From Arsukibacterium tuosuense (GTDB lineage Bacteria; Pseudomonadota; Gammaproteobacteria; Enterobacterales; Alteromonadaceae), in contig NZ_OBEB01000006.1 in NCBI RefSeq assembly GCF_900215315.1, positions 124,001-188,000 of the forward strand: DNA of 64,000 nt, given 5' to 3'. Of the stretch, positions 1 through 8,701 are shown in pieces. A program made the translations under genes and the position numbers. Under the pieces are notes generated by a model. The model saw only the letters and a program-made list of their open reading frames with translations, had not been told where the DNA came from and did no database searches. Every line of letters starts with the position of its first letter. Positions within the stretch are counted from its first letter, which is position 1.

Positions 1-639
1 GATGCGCTGATTATTTGTTCAGACGTGAAAGGCTTATATACCGCAGATCCAAGCAAAGACCCGATGGCAACGCTGATCCCGGAAGTAAGCAAGATTGACG
101 CGGCTATTTATAGTCTGGCTGGCGGTGCCGCATCGGCAGTGGGTACTGGCGGTATGCGTACTAAAGTTGAAGCAGCTGAAAAGGCAACCGCACAGGGCAT
201 TGATACCCTGATTGTTGATGGCCATCAGCAGACAACTTTTGAGTGTCTTTTAGCGGGTGAAAATCCTGGCACAGTATTCTTTGGCCAGCACAAACCGTTA
301 CCGGCTAAAAAACATTGGGTACGTCACACCTTGCGTGCCAAAGGTGAAATCTGGGTTGATGATGGCTGTATTGAAGCCTTGAGTCAGCATGGTGCGTCAT
401 TATTGAGCAGTGGCATTGTCCAGATAAAAGGTGAGTTTGATTCAGGCGATGCAGTAATTATTCGCTGTGCCAAAGGCACACGCCGCATTGCCAAGGGCGT
501 AAGCCGTTTTAGTGCTACGGAGCTATTTTCAATTAAAGGCCAGCAAAGCCGGGATATACCAAAATGTTTGGGATACTGCCCAGCCGGCAGTGATGCTGTA
601 ATTCACCGTAGTGAAATGATGTTATTGGAGAAATTATGA
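1..639 (+). CDS. proB: Glutamate 5-kinase, C-terminal part (cut by window edge)
   Basis: This is the 3' part of glutamate 5-kinase, which phosphorylates glutamate with ATP in the first step of proline synthesis. The reading frame is open from base 1, so the true start lies upstream; about 212 residues remain of the usual 367 or so. The visible part begins in the amino-acid-kinase fold (SDVKGLYTADP, then GTGGMRTKVEAA, the nucleotide-site region) and ends in a C-terminal PUA domain (GEIWVDDGCIEAL, then GVSRFSATEL). It overlaps proA by four bases (ATGA), so the two are translationally coupled, as expected for enzymes that pass on the labile glutamyl phosphate. Confidence 0.95.
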   Translation, partial: DALIICSDVKGLYTADPSKDPMATLIPEVSKIDAAIYSLAGGAASAVGTGGMRTKVEAAEKATAQGIDTLIVDGHQQTTFECLLAGENPGTVFFGQHKPLPAKKHWVRHTLRAKGEIWVDDGCIEALSQHGASLLSSGIVQIKGEFDSGDAVIIRCAKGTRRIAKGVSRFSATELFSIKGQQSRDIPKCLGYCPAGSDAVIHRSEMMLLEKL

Positions 640-1889
640 TTTCTGATGTTGCAGCCAAGCTGGCTGCCCAGGCAGCAAAAGCTGCCAAAGCTGTTGCTGT
701 ATTATCTACAGAACAAAAAAACTTTGTATTACAAAGCTTTGCCAACCGCATTCGTGAGGCCACTCCGGCTATTATTGCGGCAAACAAAGACGAAGTCGCT
801 CAGGCTGACAGTAATGGCACCAGCCCGGCGATGATAGACCGGCTTACCCTCAACTCTGAGCGGATTGAAGCGATGGCCCAGGCCATTGAGCAAATTATTC
901 AGCTAGCGGATCCAGTGGGTTTGACCCGACAGATTGAGCAACGCCCAAACGGCATCAATATTGCAAAAACCCGCATCCCGCTTGGTGTTATCTGCATGAT
1001 TTATGAAGCGCGGCCTAATGTGACTGCTGACGCTGGTGCACTATGTTTTAAATCAGGAAATGCTGTTATTTTACGTTGCGGCCGGGAAGCGATTAATACC
1101 AGTCTGGCAATAGCAGCTGCTATGCGTCAGGCATTGCGCGACCATGATTTGCCAGAAGAAGTGATTACCATAGTACCTGACCCGGATCGGGAATTATTAC
1201 TTGCCTTGTTAAAGCAAGACCAGTTTATTGATTTAGTCATTCCCCGGGGTGGCGAAGGGCTTATCCGTTTTGTTACGGAGCATAGCCGTATTCCGGTTAT
1301 TCAGCACTTTAAAGGGGTTTGCCACCTGTACGTTGACCAGACAGCCGATTTAAACATGGCACTGAATTTACTGATAAACGGTAAGGTGCAGCGGCCCGGT
1401 GTGTGTAACGCGCTGGAAGGCTTGCTGGTCAATAAACATCAGGCAGCAGACTTTTTGCCAATGGTAGCTAACGCTCTGGCTGAGCATCAGGTAAAAGTGC
1501 ATGCGTGTGGCCAAAGTATCGGTTATTTCAAAGGCGCGTCGCCTATTGCCGATAATGAGTATGGTCAGGAATATCTGGCACCTGAAATTGCCATTAAAGT
1601 AGTAGCTGATATGGATGAAGCCATTGATCATATTGACCGGTTTGGCAGCCAGCATACCGAAGTCATTTGCACGGCTGACCAGGCCAACGCCGATCGTTTT
1701 ATTCGCACAGTAGATACTGCGGTAGTAATGCACAATACCTCGTCACGTTTCTCCGATGGCGGTGAGCTGGGTTTAGGCGCTGAAATTGGCATATCAACCA
1801 GTAAGCTGCATGCATATGGTCCAATGGGGCTGGAAGCGTTGACCACAGAGAAATATGTGGTAACCGGCAGCGGCCAGATCCGTAACTGA
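636..1889 (+). CDS. proA: Gamma-glutamyl phosphate reductase
   Basis: ProA reduces gamma-glutamyl phosphate to glutamate semialdehyde with NADPH, the second step of proline synthesis, in the cytoplasm. Its length of 417 residues equals the E. coli enzyme. It is an aldehyde-dehydrogenase-fold protein: the catalytic cysteine is C257 in QRPGVCNALE, preceded by the PRGGEGLIRFV segment and followed near the C-terminus by SSRFSDGGELGLGAEIGIST. The ATG overlaps the proB stop. A clear intrinsic terminator follows at 1957, so proBA is a closed unit. Confidence 0.97.
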   Translation: MISDVAAKLAAQAAKAAKAVAVLSTEQKNFVLQSFANRIREATPAIIAANKDEVAQADSNGTSPAMIDRLTLNSERIEAMAQAIEQIIQLADPVGLTRQIEQRPNGINIAKTRIPLGVICMIYEARPNVTADAGALCFKSGNAVILRCGREAINTSLAIAAAMRQALRDHDLPEEVITIVPDPDRELLLALLKQDQFIDLVIPRGGEGLIRFVTEHSRIPVIQHFKGVCHLYVDQTADLNMALNLLINGKVQRPGVCNALEGLLVNKHQAADFLPMVANALAEHQVKVHACGQSIGYFKGASPIADNEYGQEYLAPEIAIKVVADMDEAIDHIDRFGSQHTEVICTADQANADRFIRTVDTAVVMHNTSSRFSDGGELGLGAEIGISTSKLHAYGPMGLEALTTEKYVVTGSGQIRN

Positions 1890-1956
1890 TACTTTTAGTT
1901 GTTTACAGTTGGCTAAACTGGCTGTGATATATAGTAAGTAGTCGGCTAACTTATTG

Positions 1957-2000
1957 AACAGACTTAGCTTTACAGGGTTAAGTCTGTTTTTTATTTTTTG
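1957..2000 (+). terminator. Intrinsic terminator of proBA
   Basis: A 10-bp perfect stem (aacagactta / taagtctgtt, arms 1957-1966 and 1979-1988) with a 12-base loop is followed by an almost pure T tract. It sits 67 bases after the proA stop. Confidence 0.9.
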
Positions 2001-2036
2001 TCAAGATAAACGGGGAAAACAAGCAGGGCTAAAGGC

Positions 2037-2065
2037 TCGACTATGTTGATTTAGCCCGCTATAAT
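2037..2065 (+). promoter_or_regulatory. Candidate sigma-70 promoter for tig
   Basis: A perfect -10 (TATAAT, 2060-2065) lies 17 bases after a 4-of-6 match to the -35 (TCGACT, 2037-2042). The predicted start near 2072 would leave about a 100-base leader before the tig ATG at 2173. Nothing else stands out in the 1890-2172 spacer apart from the proBA terminator. Confidence 0.6.
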
Positions 2066-2172
2066 GCCGCGTCCAATTTTATAACAGGTCAGGTTCAGCT
2101 TAAGTTTTTCGAGTCCAGACCATACAAGCACGGCGTAATTCAGACGCCTGATTTTGATTTCGAGGTAGCAAG

Positions 2173-3483
2173 ATGCAAGTTTCTGTGGAAACCACCCAGG
2201 GTTTAGAGCGCCGTTTAACTATTACTGTGCCGGCTGACAAAATTGATTCAGAAGTTAAAAACCGTTTACGTGATCTGGCTAAGCGCCAGCGTATCGATGG
2301 TTTCCGTCCGGGTAAAGCGCCGGTATCGATCATTCAGAAACGTTTCGGTCAGGCAGTGCTGCAGGAAGTGGCATCTGAGCAAATGCAACGCTCATTTTAT
2401 GAGGCCGTTATTGAGAACAAATTAACACCTGCTGGCGCGCCAACTTTCGCACCAGGCACCTTAGCGGCAGGTAAAGATTTAGAGTTCGCTGCGACGTTTG
2501 AAGTATATCCGGAAGTTAAAGTAGCCAATCTGGAGAAAATCGAAGTAAACAAACCTTCGGTTGAAATCAGTGACGATGATCTGGCAAAAATGCTGGAAAC
2601 GTTGCGCAAACAACACGCTAAATGGCAGGCTAAAAAAGGCGCAGCAGTGTCAGGCGATCGGGTAACAATGGATTTTGTTGGCTCAATCGATGGTGAAGAG
2701 TTTGAAGGCGGTAAAGCCAGTGACTTCCAGCTGGAATTAGGCGCAGGTCGGATGATCCCGGGCTTTGAAGATGGCGTAATTGGTAAAAAAGCAGGCCAGA
2801 AAGCTACCGTCGAGGTAACCTTCCCGGAGGATTACCACGCTGAAAATCTGAAAGGTAAAGCTGCCAGCTTCGCTGTTAAAGTAAATACTGTGGAAGAGCA
2901 GGTACTGCCAGAATTAAATGACGAGTTTGCTACCTTGTTTGGCTTAACAGAAGCCAGTGTTGACGCTCTGAAAACTGAAGTGCGTAAAAACATGGAACGT
3001 GAACTGAAGCAAACCATCAAAGGTAAGGTAAAAGAGCAGGTAATTAAAGGCTTGCTGGCAAATAATGTAGTGGAAGTTCCACAGTCATTAATTGGTGGTG
3101 AAGTTGAGGTACTGCGTAAGCAAGCGTTGCAGCGTTTTGGTAACAACGTTGATCCTAAGCAATTACCAGAATTACCGGCCTCGCTGTTTGAAGAACAGGC
3201 AAAAGACCGGGTGAAAGTAGGCTTGTTGCTGGGTGAAGTGATTAAAACCAACGAGCTGAAAGTTGACAATGCCAAAGTAGAAGAATTGATTGCCAACGTA
3301 GCCTCTGCCTATGAAGATCCGGCTGAAGTTGTGCAGTATTACCATAGCAACAATGAGTTAATGCAAAGCATGCGCAATGTAGCGTTGGAAGAGCAGGCTA
3401 TTGAGTTGATCCTGACTAAAGCTAAAGTCACTGAGCAGGCTGCTGCCTTTGACGAGATAATGAACCCGCAAGCCACTAACTAA
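2173..3483 (+). CDS. tig: Trigger factor, ribosome-bound chaperone and prolyl isomerase
   Basis: Trigger factor docks at the ribosome exit tunnel and shields nascent chains. The protein has 436 residues (E. coli 432). The ribosome-docking loop GFRPGKAP is at residues 43-50, the same position as in E. coli. An FKBP-type prolyl isomerase domain follows at roughly 150-245 ([20 protein letters not shown], then [11 protein letters not shown]), and a helical chaperone domain makes up the rest. The start is supported by a GAGG ribosome site 7 bases upstream. It heads the tig-clpP-clpX-lon block, and an intrinsic terminator follows at 3512. Confidence 0.98.
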   Translation: MQVSVETTQGLERRLTITVPADKIDSEVKNRLRDLAKRQRIDGFRPGKAPVSIIQKRFGQAVLQEVASEQMQRSFYEAVIENKLTPAGAPTFAPGTLAAGKDLEFAATFEVYPEVKVANLEKIEVNKPSVEISDDDLAKMLETLRKQHAKWQAKKGAAVSGDRVTMDFVGSIDGEEFEGGKASDFQLELGAGRMIPGFEDGVIGKKAGQKATVEVTFPEDYHAENLKGKAASFAVKVNTVEEQVLPELNDEFATLFGLTEASVDALKTEVRKNMERELKQTIKGKVKEQVIKGLLANNVVEVPQSLIGGEVEVLRKQALQRFGNNVDPKQLPELPASLFEEQAKDRVKVGLLLGEVIKTNELKVDNAKVEELIANVASAYEDPAEVVQYYHSNNELMQSMRNVALEEQAIELILTKAKVTEQAAAFDEIMNPQATN

Positions 3484-3511
3484 GATTGACTTATCGTGGT
3501 ATGACGGTTTT

Positions 3512-3546
3512 AATGGCTCGAACAGTAGTTCGGGCCATTTTATTTT
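3512..3546 (+). terminator. Intrinsic terminator after tig
   Basis: Stem aatggc-t-cgaac (3512-3523) pairs with gttcg-g-gccatt (3528-3539) across the loop AGTA and is followed by TTTATTTT. It lies 29 bases after the tig stop. Confidence 0.85.
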
Positions 3547-3570
3547 CCGGCCGCGCTTTTATTTTCCGGC
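3538..3570 (+). repeat. Perfect 14-bp direct repeat between tig and clpP
   Basis: The 14-mer ttttattttccggc occurs at 3538-3551 and again at 3557-3570, a 19-base period. The first copy overlaps the T tract of the tig terminator and the second lies about 40 bases before clpP. Its function is unknown. Confidence 0.7.
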
Positions 3571-3607
3571 AAAACTATACCGAGTTTATTTTAAGGGACC
3601 CCATTTT

Positions 3608-4231
3608 ATGCCAATGTCACGCGATATGACTGACATCATGAACGCTTTAGTACCTATGGTTGTTGAGCAAACTGCCAAAGGTGAACGCTCATATGACATT
3701 TTTTCCCGGCTGTTAAAAGAACGGGTAATATTCTTAACCGGCCAGGTTGAAGATCATATGGCCAACCTGATTGTGGCGCAGTTGTTGTTTCTTGAATCGG
3801 AAAATCCGGAAAAAGATATCTACATTTATATTAACTCGCCCGGTGGGTCAGTTACTGCTGGCTTATCAATTTATGACACTATGCGCTATATTAAACCTGA
3901 TATCGCTACTGTTTGTGTTGGCCAGGCAGCCAGTATGGGAGCATTCTTGCTTTCAGGCGGCACTAAAGGTAAGCGCTACTGCTTGCCAAATGCCCGGGTG
4001 ATGATCCATCAGCCTCTGGGCGGGTTCCAGGGCCAGGCGACTGATTTTGAAATACATGCCCGGGAAATTCTGGGCATCAAAGAAAAATTAAACCGGTTGA
4101 TGGCTGATCATACCGGTAAGACGTACGAAGAAATTGTTAATGATACTGAACGTGACCGGTTCTTAAGTGCACAACAGGCCTTGGATTATGGTCTGATCGA
4201 TACCATATTAAGCAAAAGAGATGCGAAGTAA
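3608..4231 (+). CDS. clpP: ATP-dependent Clp protease, proteolytic subunit
   Basis: ClpP is the barrel-shaped serine peptidase that degrades substrates unfolded by ClpX or ClpA. It has 207 residues, the same as the E. coli precursor. The catalytic triad is visible as S109 ([11 protein letters not shown]), H134 (MIHQPLGG) and D183 (TERDRF). ATG 3608 is preferred over ATG 3614 because an AAGGGA ribosome site lies 9 bases before the first. The N-terminal residues are expected to be a processed propeptide. The clpX ATG is 55 bases downstream with no terminator between, so the two are probably co-transcribed. Confidence 0.98.
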   Translation: MPMSRDMTDIMNALVPMVVEQTAKGERSYDIFSRLLKERVIFLTGQVEDHMANLIVAQLLFLESENPEKDIYIYINSPGGSVTAGLSIYDTMRYIKPDIATVCVGQAASMGAFLLSGGTKGKRYCLPNARVMIHQPLGGFQGQATDFEIHAREILGIKEKLNRLMADHTGKTYEEIVNDTERDRFLSAQQALDYGLIDTILSKRDAK

Positions 4232-4286
4232 TTAAAGCAGGGTGACCATTATTGCGGTCACCAGCGACGTTATAAGAGGTAGTTAC

Positions 4287-5567
4287 ATGTCTGATCACCG
4301 CACTGACGGCGATAAAAGCGGCAAGTTATTATATTGCTCGTTTTGTGGCAAATCACAGCATGAAGTGCGTAAGTTGATCGCAGGCCCACAAGTCTATATT
4401 TGTGATGAATGCGTTGATTTATGCAACGACATTATCCGTGAAGAAATTAAAGATATTTCGCCCAAACGCGAGTCTGATACGTTGCCCACACCGCGGGAAA
4501 TTCGTGCCCACCTGGATGACTACGTTATCGGCCAGGAGCATGCTAAGAAAGTACTGGCGGTAGCCGTATACAACCACTACAAACGGTTGCGCAGCGCTCA
4601 GCACAAGCAAGAAGTTGAACTTAGTAAAAGTAATATTTTGCTAATCGGCCCCACCGGTAGCGGTAAAACCCTGCTGGCAGAAACGCTGGCACGGTTGTTA
4701 GATGTTCCTTTCACTATGGCCGATGCAACAACCCTGACTGAAGCCGGTTATGTCGGTGAAGATGTCGAGAATATTATTCAGAAGCTGCTGCAAAAATGTG
4801 ATTACGATGTGGAAAAAGCCCAGCGTGGCATTGTTTATATCGATGAAATAGACAAAATTTCCCGTAAGTCTGATAACCCGTCTATTACTCGTGATGTATC
4901 AGGTGAGGGTGTACAGCAGGCATTGTTGAAACTGATTGAAGGCACTATTGCTTCAGTACCACCGCAGGGTGGGCGTAAGCATCCGCAGCAGGAGTTTTTG
5001 CAGGTAGATACCTCAAAAATTCTGTTTATTTGTGGTGGTGCCTTTGCTGGGCTGGATAAAGTGATTGAACAGCGCAGTGCTAAAGGTGCGGGTATTGGCT
5101 TTGGCGCAACAGTGAAGAGCAAGGAGAGCACCCGTAGTCTGAGTGAGTCGTTCCGGGATGTAGAGCCGGAAGATTTAGTGAAATACGGTTTAATTCCTGA
5201 ATTTATCGGCCGGCTGCCAGTAGTTGCAACCCTGACCGAATTAGATTTAGATGCGCTGGTACAAATTCTGAGTCAGCCTAAAAATGCGCTGGTGAAACAG
5301 TTTGCAGCTTTGTTTAAAATGGAAAATGTTGAACTGGAATTCCGGGAAGACGCATTAAAAGCCATTGGTCAGAAAGCAATGGAACGTAAAACCGGTGCCC
5401 GTGGCCTAAGGTCAATAGTTGAGGGGGTGTTGCTTGATACCATGTATGAGTTGCCTTCAATGGAAGATGTCAGCAAAGTGGTTATTGATGAAACAGTGAT
5501 CCGTGGCGAGACTCAGCCCATATTGATATATGAGAACAGCGAGCCGGAAGTGGCGCAGTCACACTAA
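4287..5567 (+). CDS. clpX: ClpX, AAA+ unfoldase of the ClpXP protease
   Basis: ClpX recognises, unfolds and threads substrates into ClpP. From ATG 4287 (AGAGGT ribosome site upstream, MSDHRTDG start as in the family) it has 426 residues; an upstream in-frame extension to 4242 has no family support. Features in order: an N-terminal zinc finger with C17, C20, C39 and C42; Walker A GPTGSGKT (121-128); the GYVGEDVE pore loop; Walker [11 protein letters not shown]; the IGF loop ([12 protein letters not shown]) that docks onto ClpP; sensor motifs and a C-terminal lid. An intrinsic terminator follows at once, which separates clpPX from lon. Confidence 0.98.
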   Translation: MSDHRTDGDKSGKLLYCSFCGKSQHEVRKLIAGPQVYICDECVDLCNDIIREEIKDISPKRESDTLPTPREIRAHLDDYVIGQEHAKKVLAVAVYNHYKRLRSAQHKQEVELSKSNILLIGPTGSGKTLLAETLARLLDVPFTMADATTLTEAGYVGEDVENIIQKLLQKCDYDVEKAQRGIVYIDEIDKISRKSDNPSITRDVSGEGVQQALLKLIEGTIASVPPQGGRKHPQQEFLQVDTSKILFICGGAFAGLDKVIEQRSAKGAGIGFGATVKSKESTRSLSESFRDVEPEDLVKYGLIPEFIGRLPVVATLTELDLDALVQILSQPKNALVKQFAALFKMENVELEFREDALKAIGQKAMERKTGARGLRSIVEGVLLDTMYELPSMEDVSKVVIDETVIRGETQPILIYENSEPEVAQSH

Positions 5568-5570
5568 CAA

Positions 5571-5597
5571 AAAGGAGCTGATTCAGCTCCTTTTTTG
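5571..5597 (+). terminator. Intrinsic terminator after clpX
   Basis: A 10-bp perfect stem (aaaggagctg / cagctccttt) with a 3-base loop runs into a T-rich tract, 3 bases after the clpX stop. Confidence 0.92.
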
Positions 5598-5606
5598 TTT
5601 TCACAA

Positions 5607-5633
5607 TTGAAGTTTGCCGTTTTAACCCCATAT
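5607..5633 (+). promoter_or_regulatory. Heat-shock (sigma-32 type) promoter for lon
   Basis: TTGAAG at 5607-5612 and CCCCATAT at 5626-5633 are separated by 13 bases. This matches the sigma-32 consensus (TTGAAA, about 13, CCCCATNT) at all but one specified base. It lies between the clpX terminator and the lon start at 5680. A heat-shock promoter is the known arrangement for lon in E. coli. Confidence 0.8.
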
Positions 5634-5679
5634 ACTGGCTATCAGGTGTCGCCCGCAGTATTAATTCGAGAGATAATCA

Positions 5680-8076
5680 ATGACAGTAGAACAAACTGAA
5701 CGTTTGCATATGCCGGTATTGGCGTTGCGTGACGTCGTCGTTTACCCCCACATGGTGATCCCACTGTTTGTTGGTCGGGCTAAATCTATTAAATGTTTAG
5801 ATGCGGCGATGGACAACGACAAACAGATTTTTCTGGTTGCGCAGAAAGACGCCACCCTGGATGACCCAAGTGCTGACGATTTATACCAAATTGGTACCGT
5901 CGCAACTATTTTGCAATTACTGAAACTCCCAGACGGGACGGTTAAGGTGTTGGTTGAAGGCTCAAAACGCGCCAAGCTGGCGGAGTTTACTGAAACCGAA
6001 GATGCCTTCGCAGCCCATGTTGAGCTGATCCCTTCTATTGATATCGACAGCAGTGAGCAGGAAGTGTTTCTGCGCTCTGCTATTAACCAGTTTGAAGGCT
6101 ACATCAAACTCAATAAAAAGATCCCGCCAGAAGTGCTTACGGCCCTGAGCGGTATTGATGATGCAGCCCGGCTGGCCGATACGATGGCAGCGCATATGCC
6201 ATTAAAGGTGGAAGATAAGCAGAAAGTCCTGGAGCTGGTTGATGTAACTGAGCGTCTGGAATACCTGATGGCGATGATGGAAAGTGAAATCGACATATTG
6301 CAGGTTGAACGCCGTATTCGCAGCCGGGTTAAGAAGCAAATGGAAAAAAGCCAGCGCGAGTATTACCTGAATGAGCAAATGAAGGCTATTCAGCGTGAGC
6401 TTGGTGATCTGGAAGATGCACCTGATGAATTTGAAGCGCTGGCTGCGAAAATTGAAAATGCTAAAATGCCAGTGGAAGTGGCAAACAAAGCCAGGGCTGA
6501 GCTGCAAAAATTGAAAATGATGTCGCCGATGTCAGCGGAAGCGACCGTGGTGCGCAGTTATATTGACTGGTTGTCGACAGTACCGTGGAAAGCTCGCAGT
6601 AAGGTAAAGAAAAACCTGGCTGCCGCCGAACAAGTGCTGAATGCCGATCATTATGGTCTGGAGAAGGTCAAAGAGCGGATTATTGAATATTTAGCGGTGC
6701 AACAACGCGTCAATAAATTAAAAGGCCCGATATTGTGTCTGGTTGGCCCGCCTGGTGTCGGTAAAACGTCGCTTGGTCAGTCGGTTGCCAAGGCTACCGG
6801 TCGTAAATATGTACGGATGGCGCTTGGCGGCGTGCGTGATGAAGCGGAAATTCGCGGCCACCGCCGCACTTACATTGGCTCTATGCCGGGTAAGATCATC
6901 CAGAAAATGGCTAAGGTTGGGGTGCGTAACCCGTTGTTCCTGCTGGACGAAATAGACAAAATGGCTTCAGACTTCCGTGGTGATCCGGCTGCGGCCTTGC
7001 TGGAGGTGCTGGATCCGGAACAGAACGCTGCATTCAGTGATCATTATCTTGAAGTTGATTACGATTTATCGGATGTAATGTTTTTTGCCACATCGAACAG
7101 CCTGAACATTCCGGCGGCATTGCTGGATCGGATGGAAGTTATCCGCCTGTCAGGCTACACCGAAGATGAAAAGCTGAATATCGCCAAGCAACATTTAATT
7201 GCCAAACAAATTAGTCGAAATGGTTTAAAACCGCATGAGTTAAGTATTGAAGACAGTGCAATTATTGGCATTATTCGCTACTACACCCGGGAAGCCGGGG
7301 TGCGAAGTTTAGAACGGGAAATTTCTAAATTATGCCGTAAAGCTGTGAAAGAAATCTTATTAAACGCTGATACTAAGAAAGTGGTAATCAACGCCGACAA
7401 CCTGGAAGACTACCTTGGTGTGCAGCGGCATGATTATGGTAAGGCTGAGGATAGTAACCGGATTGGTCAGGTTACAGGTCTGGCCTGGACTGAAGTGGGC
7501 GGCGATTTGCTGACTATCGAAGCGGCTTCGGTTGTCGGTAAAGGTAAGCTGACTTTCACCGGCTCACTGGGCGATGTGATGAAAGAGTCTATTCAGGCCG
7601 CGATGACTGTAGTACGCAGCCGGGCTGAAGTACTGCGAATCAATGAAGACTTCTATGAGAAGCGCGATATCCATGTTCACGTGCCTGAAGGTGCGACACC
7701 GAAAGACGGACCAAGTGCTGGTATTGCCATGGTGACGGCGTTGGTATCGAGCTTAACCGGCAATCCGGTGCGCGCCGATGTGGCAATGACTGGCGAGATC
7801 ACGCTGCGTGGTGAGGTATTACCAATCGGCGGGCTGAAAGAAAAACTGCTGGCGGCACACCGTGGGGGAATTAAGCGGGTGCTGATACCTCACGACAATA
7901 TCCGGGATTTAAAAGAAATACCAGATAACGTAAAAGGTGACATTGAAATTATGCCGGTCAAATGGATTGAAGATGTGCTGGAATATGCTTTACAAGAGCC
8001 TACAGACCGCGTCAGCGTGGTAAATACGGCAAAAAATGCAGCAAAAAGCAAAAAAACTACAAAAAATCCGGCTTAG
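5680..8076 (+). CDS. lon: Lon ATP-dependent protease
   Basis: Lon is a homo-oligomeric AAA+ serine protease that removes damaged proteins and unstable regulators. It has 798 residues against 784 in E. coli, the extra ones being a Lys/Thr/Ala-rich tail. It starts with the LonN substrate-binding domain ([20 protein letters not shown]). Walker A GPPGVGKT is at 356-363 and Walker B is FLLDEIDKM. The catalytic dyad is S679 ([11 protein letters not shown]) and K722 ([10 protein letters not shown]), all at the same residue numbers as in E. coli. It has its own heat-shock-type promoter. No convincing terminator follows, so transcripts may read on towards hupB. Confidence 0.98.
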   Translation: MTVEQTERLHMPVLALRDVVVYPHMVIPLFVGRAKSIKCLDAAMDNDKQIFLVAQKDATLDDPSADDLYQIGTVATILQLLKLPDGTVKVLVEGSKRAKLAEFTETEDAFAAHVELIPSIDIDSSEQEVFLRSAINQFEGYIKLNKKIPPEVLTALSGIDDAARLADTMAAHMPLKVEDKQKVLELVDVTERLEYLMAMMESEIDILQVERRIRSRVKKQMEKSQREYYLNEQMKAIQRELGDLEDAPDEFEALAAKIENAKMPVEVANKARAELQKLKMMSPMSAEATVVRSYIDWLSTVPWKARSKVKKNLAAAEQVLNADHYGLEKVKERIIEYLAVQQRVNKLKGPILCLVGPPGVGKTSLGQSVAKATGRKYVRMALGGVRDEAEIRGHRRTYIGSMPGKIIQKMAKVGVRNPLFLLDEIDKMASDFRGDPAAALLEVLDPEQNAAFSDHYLEVDYDLSDVMFFATSNSLNIPAALLDRMEVIRLSGYTEDEKLNIAKQHLIAKQISRNGLKPHELSIEDSAIIGIIRYYTREAGVRSLEREISKLCRKAVKEILLNADTKKVVINADNLEDYLGVQRHDYGKAEDSNRIGQVTGLAWTEVGGDLLTIEAASVVGKGKLTFTGSLGDVMKESIQAAMTVVRSRAEVLRINEDFYEKRDIHVHVPEGATPKDGPSAGIAMVTALVSSLTGNPVRADVAMTGEITLRGEVLPIGGLKEKLLAAHRGGIKRVLIPHDNIRDLKEIPDNVKGDIEIMPVKWIEDVLEYALQEPTDRVSVVNTAKNAAKSKKTTKNPA

Positions 8077-8124
8077 GGGCTTTTCATTCCCGTTGGCTGT
8101 GCTAAGTTATGGTCAGTTTCGACC

Positions 8125-8243
8125 CAGCCCTTGTGGAACAAGGGCTGCGGTTAAAGCGAAAAATTATTAGCTTGAAAGCGTCTTCTGCTTGCAAGACAAC
8201 AAGATGCTTGTTATAACGAAGCGCAGTCTAGAAAAGCTAATAA
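8125..8243 (+). other. Structured spacer between lon and hupB
   Basis: Two strong inverted repeats occupy this 210-base spacer. One is a 9-bp perfect hairpin (cagcccttg / caagggctg, 8125-8133 and 8139-8147) with a TGGAA loop and no T tract. The other is a 10-bp pair of arms (ttattagctt / aagctaataa, 8164-8173 and 8234-8243) that encloses a further 60 bases. They lie in the hupB leader or promoter region and do not look like terminators. Confidence 0.6.
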
Positions 8244-8286
8244 CTGCTGGTTGTAGAAAATAATAACAATTGAAGGGGATGATATT

Positions 8287-8559
8287 GTGAACAAGTCTCA
8301 ACTTATCGACAAAATTGCTGCTAATGCAGATATCTCAAAAGCGGCAGCTGGTCGTGCATTGGACGCGTTCATTGACGCTGTTACTGATGCTCTTAAAGAA
8401 GGCGACTCTGTAGCTTTGGTTGGTTTTGGTACTTACAGCGTACGCGAGCGTGCTGCCCGTACAGGCCGTAACCCACAAACTGGTGCTACTATTCAAATCG
8501 CTTCTGCGAAAATTCCTTCTTTCAAGCCAGGTAAAGCGTTAAAAGACGCCGTAAACTAA
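8287..8559 (+). CDS. hupB: DNA-binding protein HU-beta
   Basis: HU is a small histone-like dimer that bends DNA and organises the nucleoid. The 90-residue protein matches E. coli HupB almost throughout ([20 protein letters not shown], then [20 protein letters not shown], ending GKALKDAVN). The start is GTG with an AAGGGG ribosome site; GTG is also used by E. coli hupB. The bases and codons are less GC-rich and more biased than those of its neighbours, as expected for a highly expressed gene. The position after lon and before ppiD is conserved in gammaproteobacteria. Confidence 0.97.
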   Translation: MNKSQLIDKIAANADISKAAAGRALDAFIDAVTDALKEGDSVALVGFGTYSVRERAARTGRNPQTGATIQIASAKIPSFKPGKALKDAVN

Positions 8560-8570
8560 CTGGTTGCTAA

Positions 8571-8586
8571 CCCCGGCGCGCCGGGG
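8571..8586. repeat. 16-bp perfect GC palindrome after hupB
   Basis: ccccggcgcgccgggg is a perfect palindrome 11 bases past the hupB stop. It has no T tract, so it is more likely an mRNA 3'-end stabilising hairpin than a terminator. The true terminator follows at 8624. Confidence 0.6.
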
Positions 8587-8623
8587 CGGCCTGTAAAGCA
8601 CGGGTAAGTTACCGGGCTTCATT

Positions 8624-8659
8624 AAAAAAGGCGCATCTGTTAAGATGCGCTTTTTTTTT
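8624..8659 (+). terminator. Intrinsic terminator after hupB
   Basis: An 8-bp perfect stem (gcgcatct / agatgcgc, 8631-8638 and 8643-8650) with a 4-base loop is flanked by an A run and followed by nine T. It ends the hupB transcript about 40 bases before ppiD. Confidence 0.95.
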
Positions 8660-8701
8660 AAGACAACTTACCGTCAAGTTGAAAATAGAGATATCGCGAA
8701 G

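Noticed and set aside
2832..3296. 154-codon open frame antisense to tig
   Set aside because: Composition is Ser/Thr/Leu-rich as expected from reversed coding sequence, and tig is certain.
4242..4286. N-terminal extension of clpX by 15 codons
   Set aside because: No ribosome site, while ATG 4287 has AGAGGT and the family-typical sequence.
8571..8586. GC palindrome after hupB as a terminator
   Set aside because: No T tract; a strong intrinsic terminator follows at 8624.
8645..8701. N-terminal extension of ppiD by 19 codons
   Set aside because: It begins inside the T-rich hupB terminator, has no ribosome site, and is absent from the PpiD family, which starts MLEKIREG.
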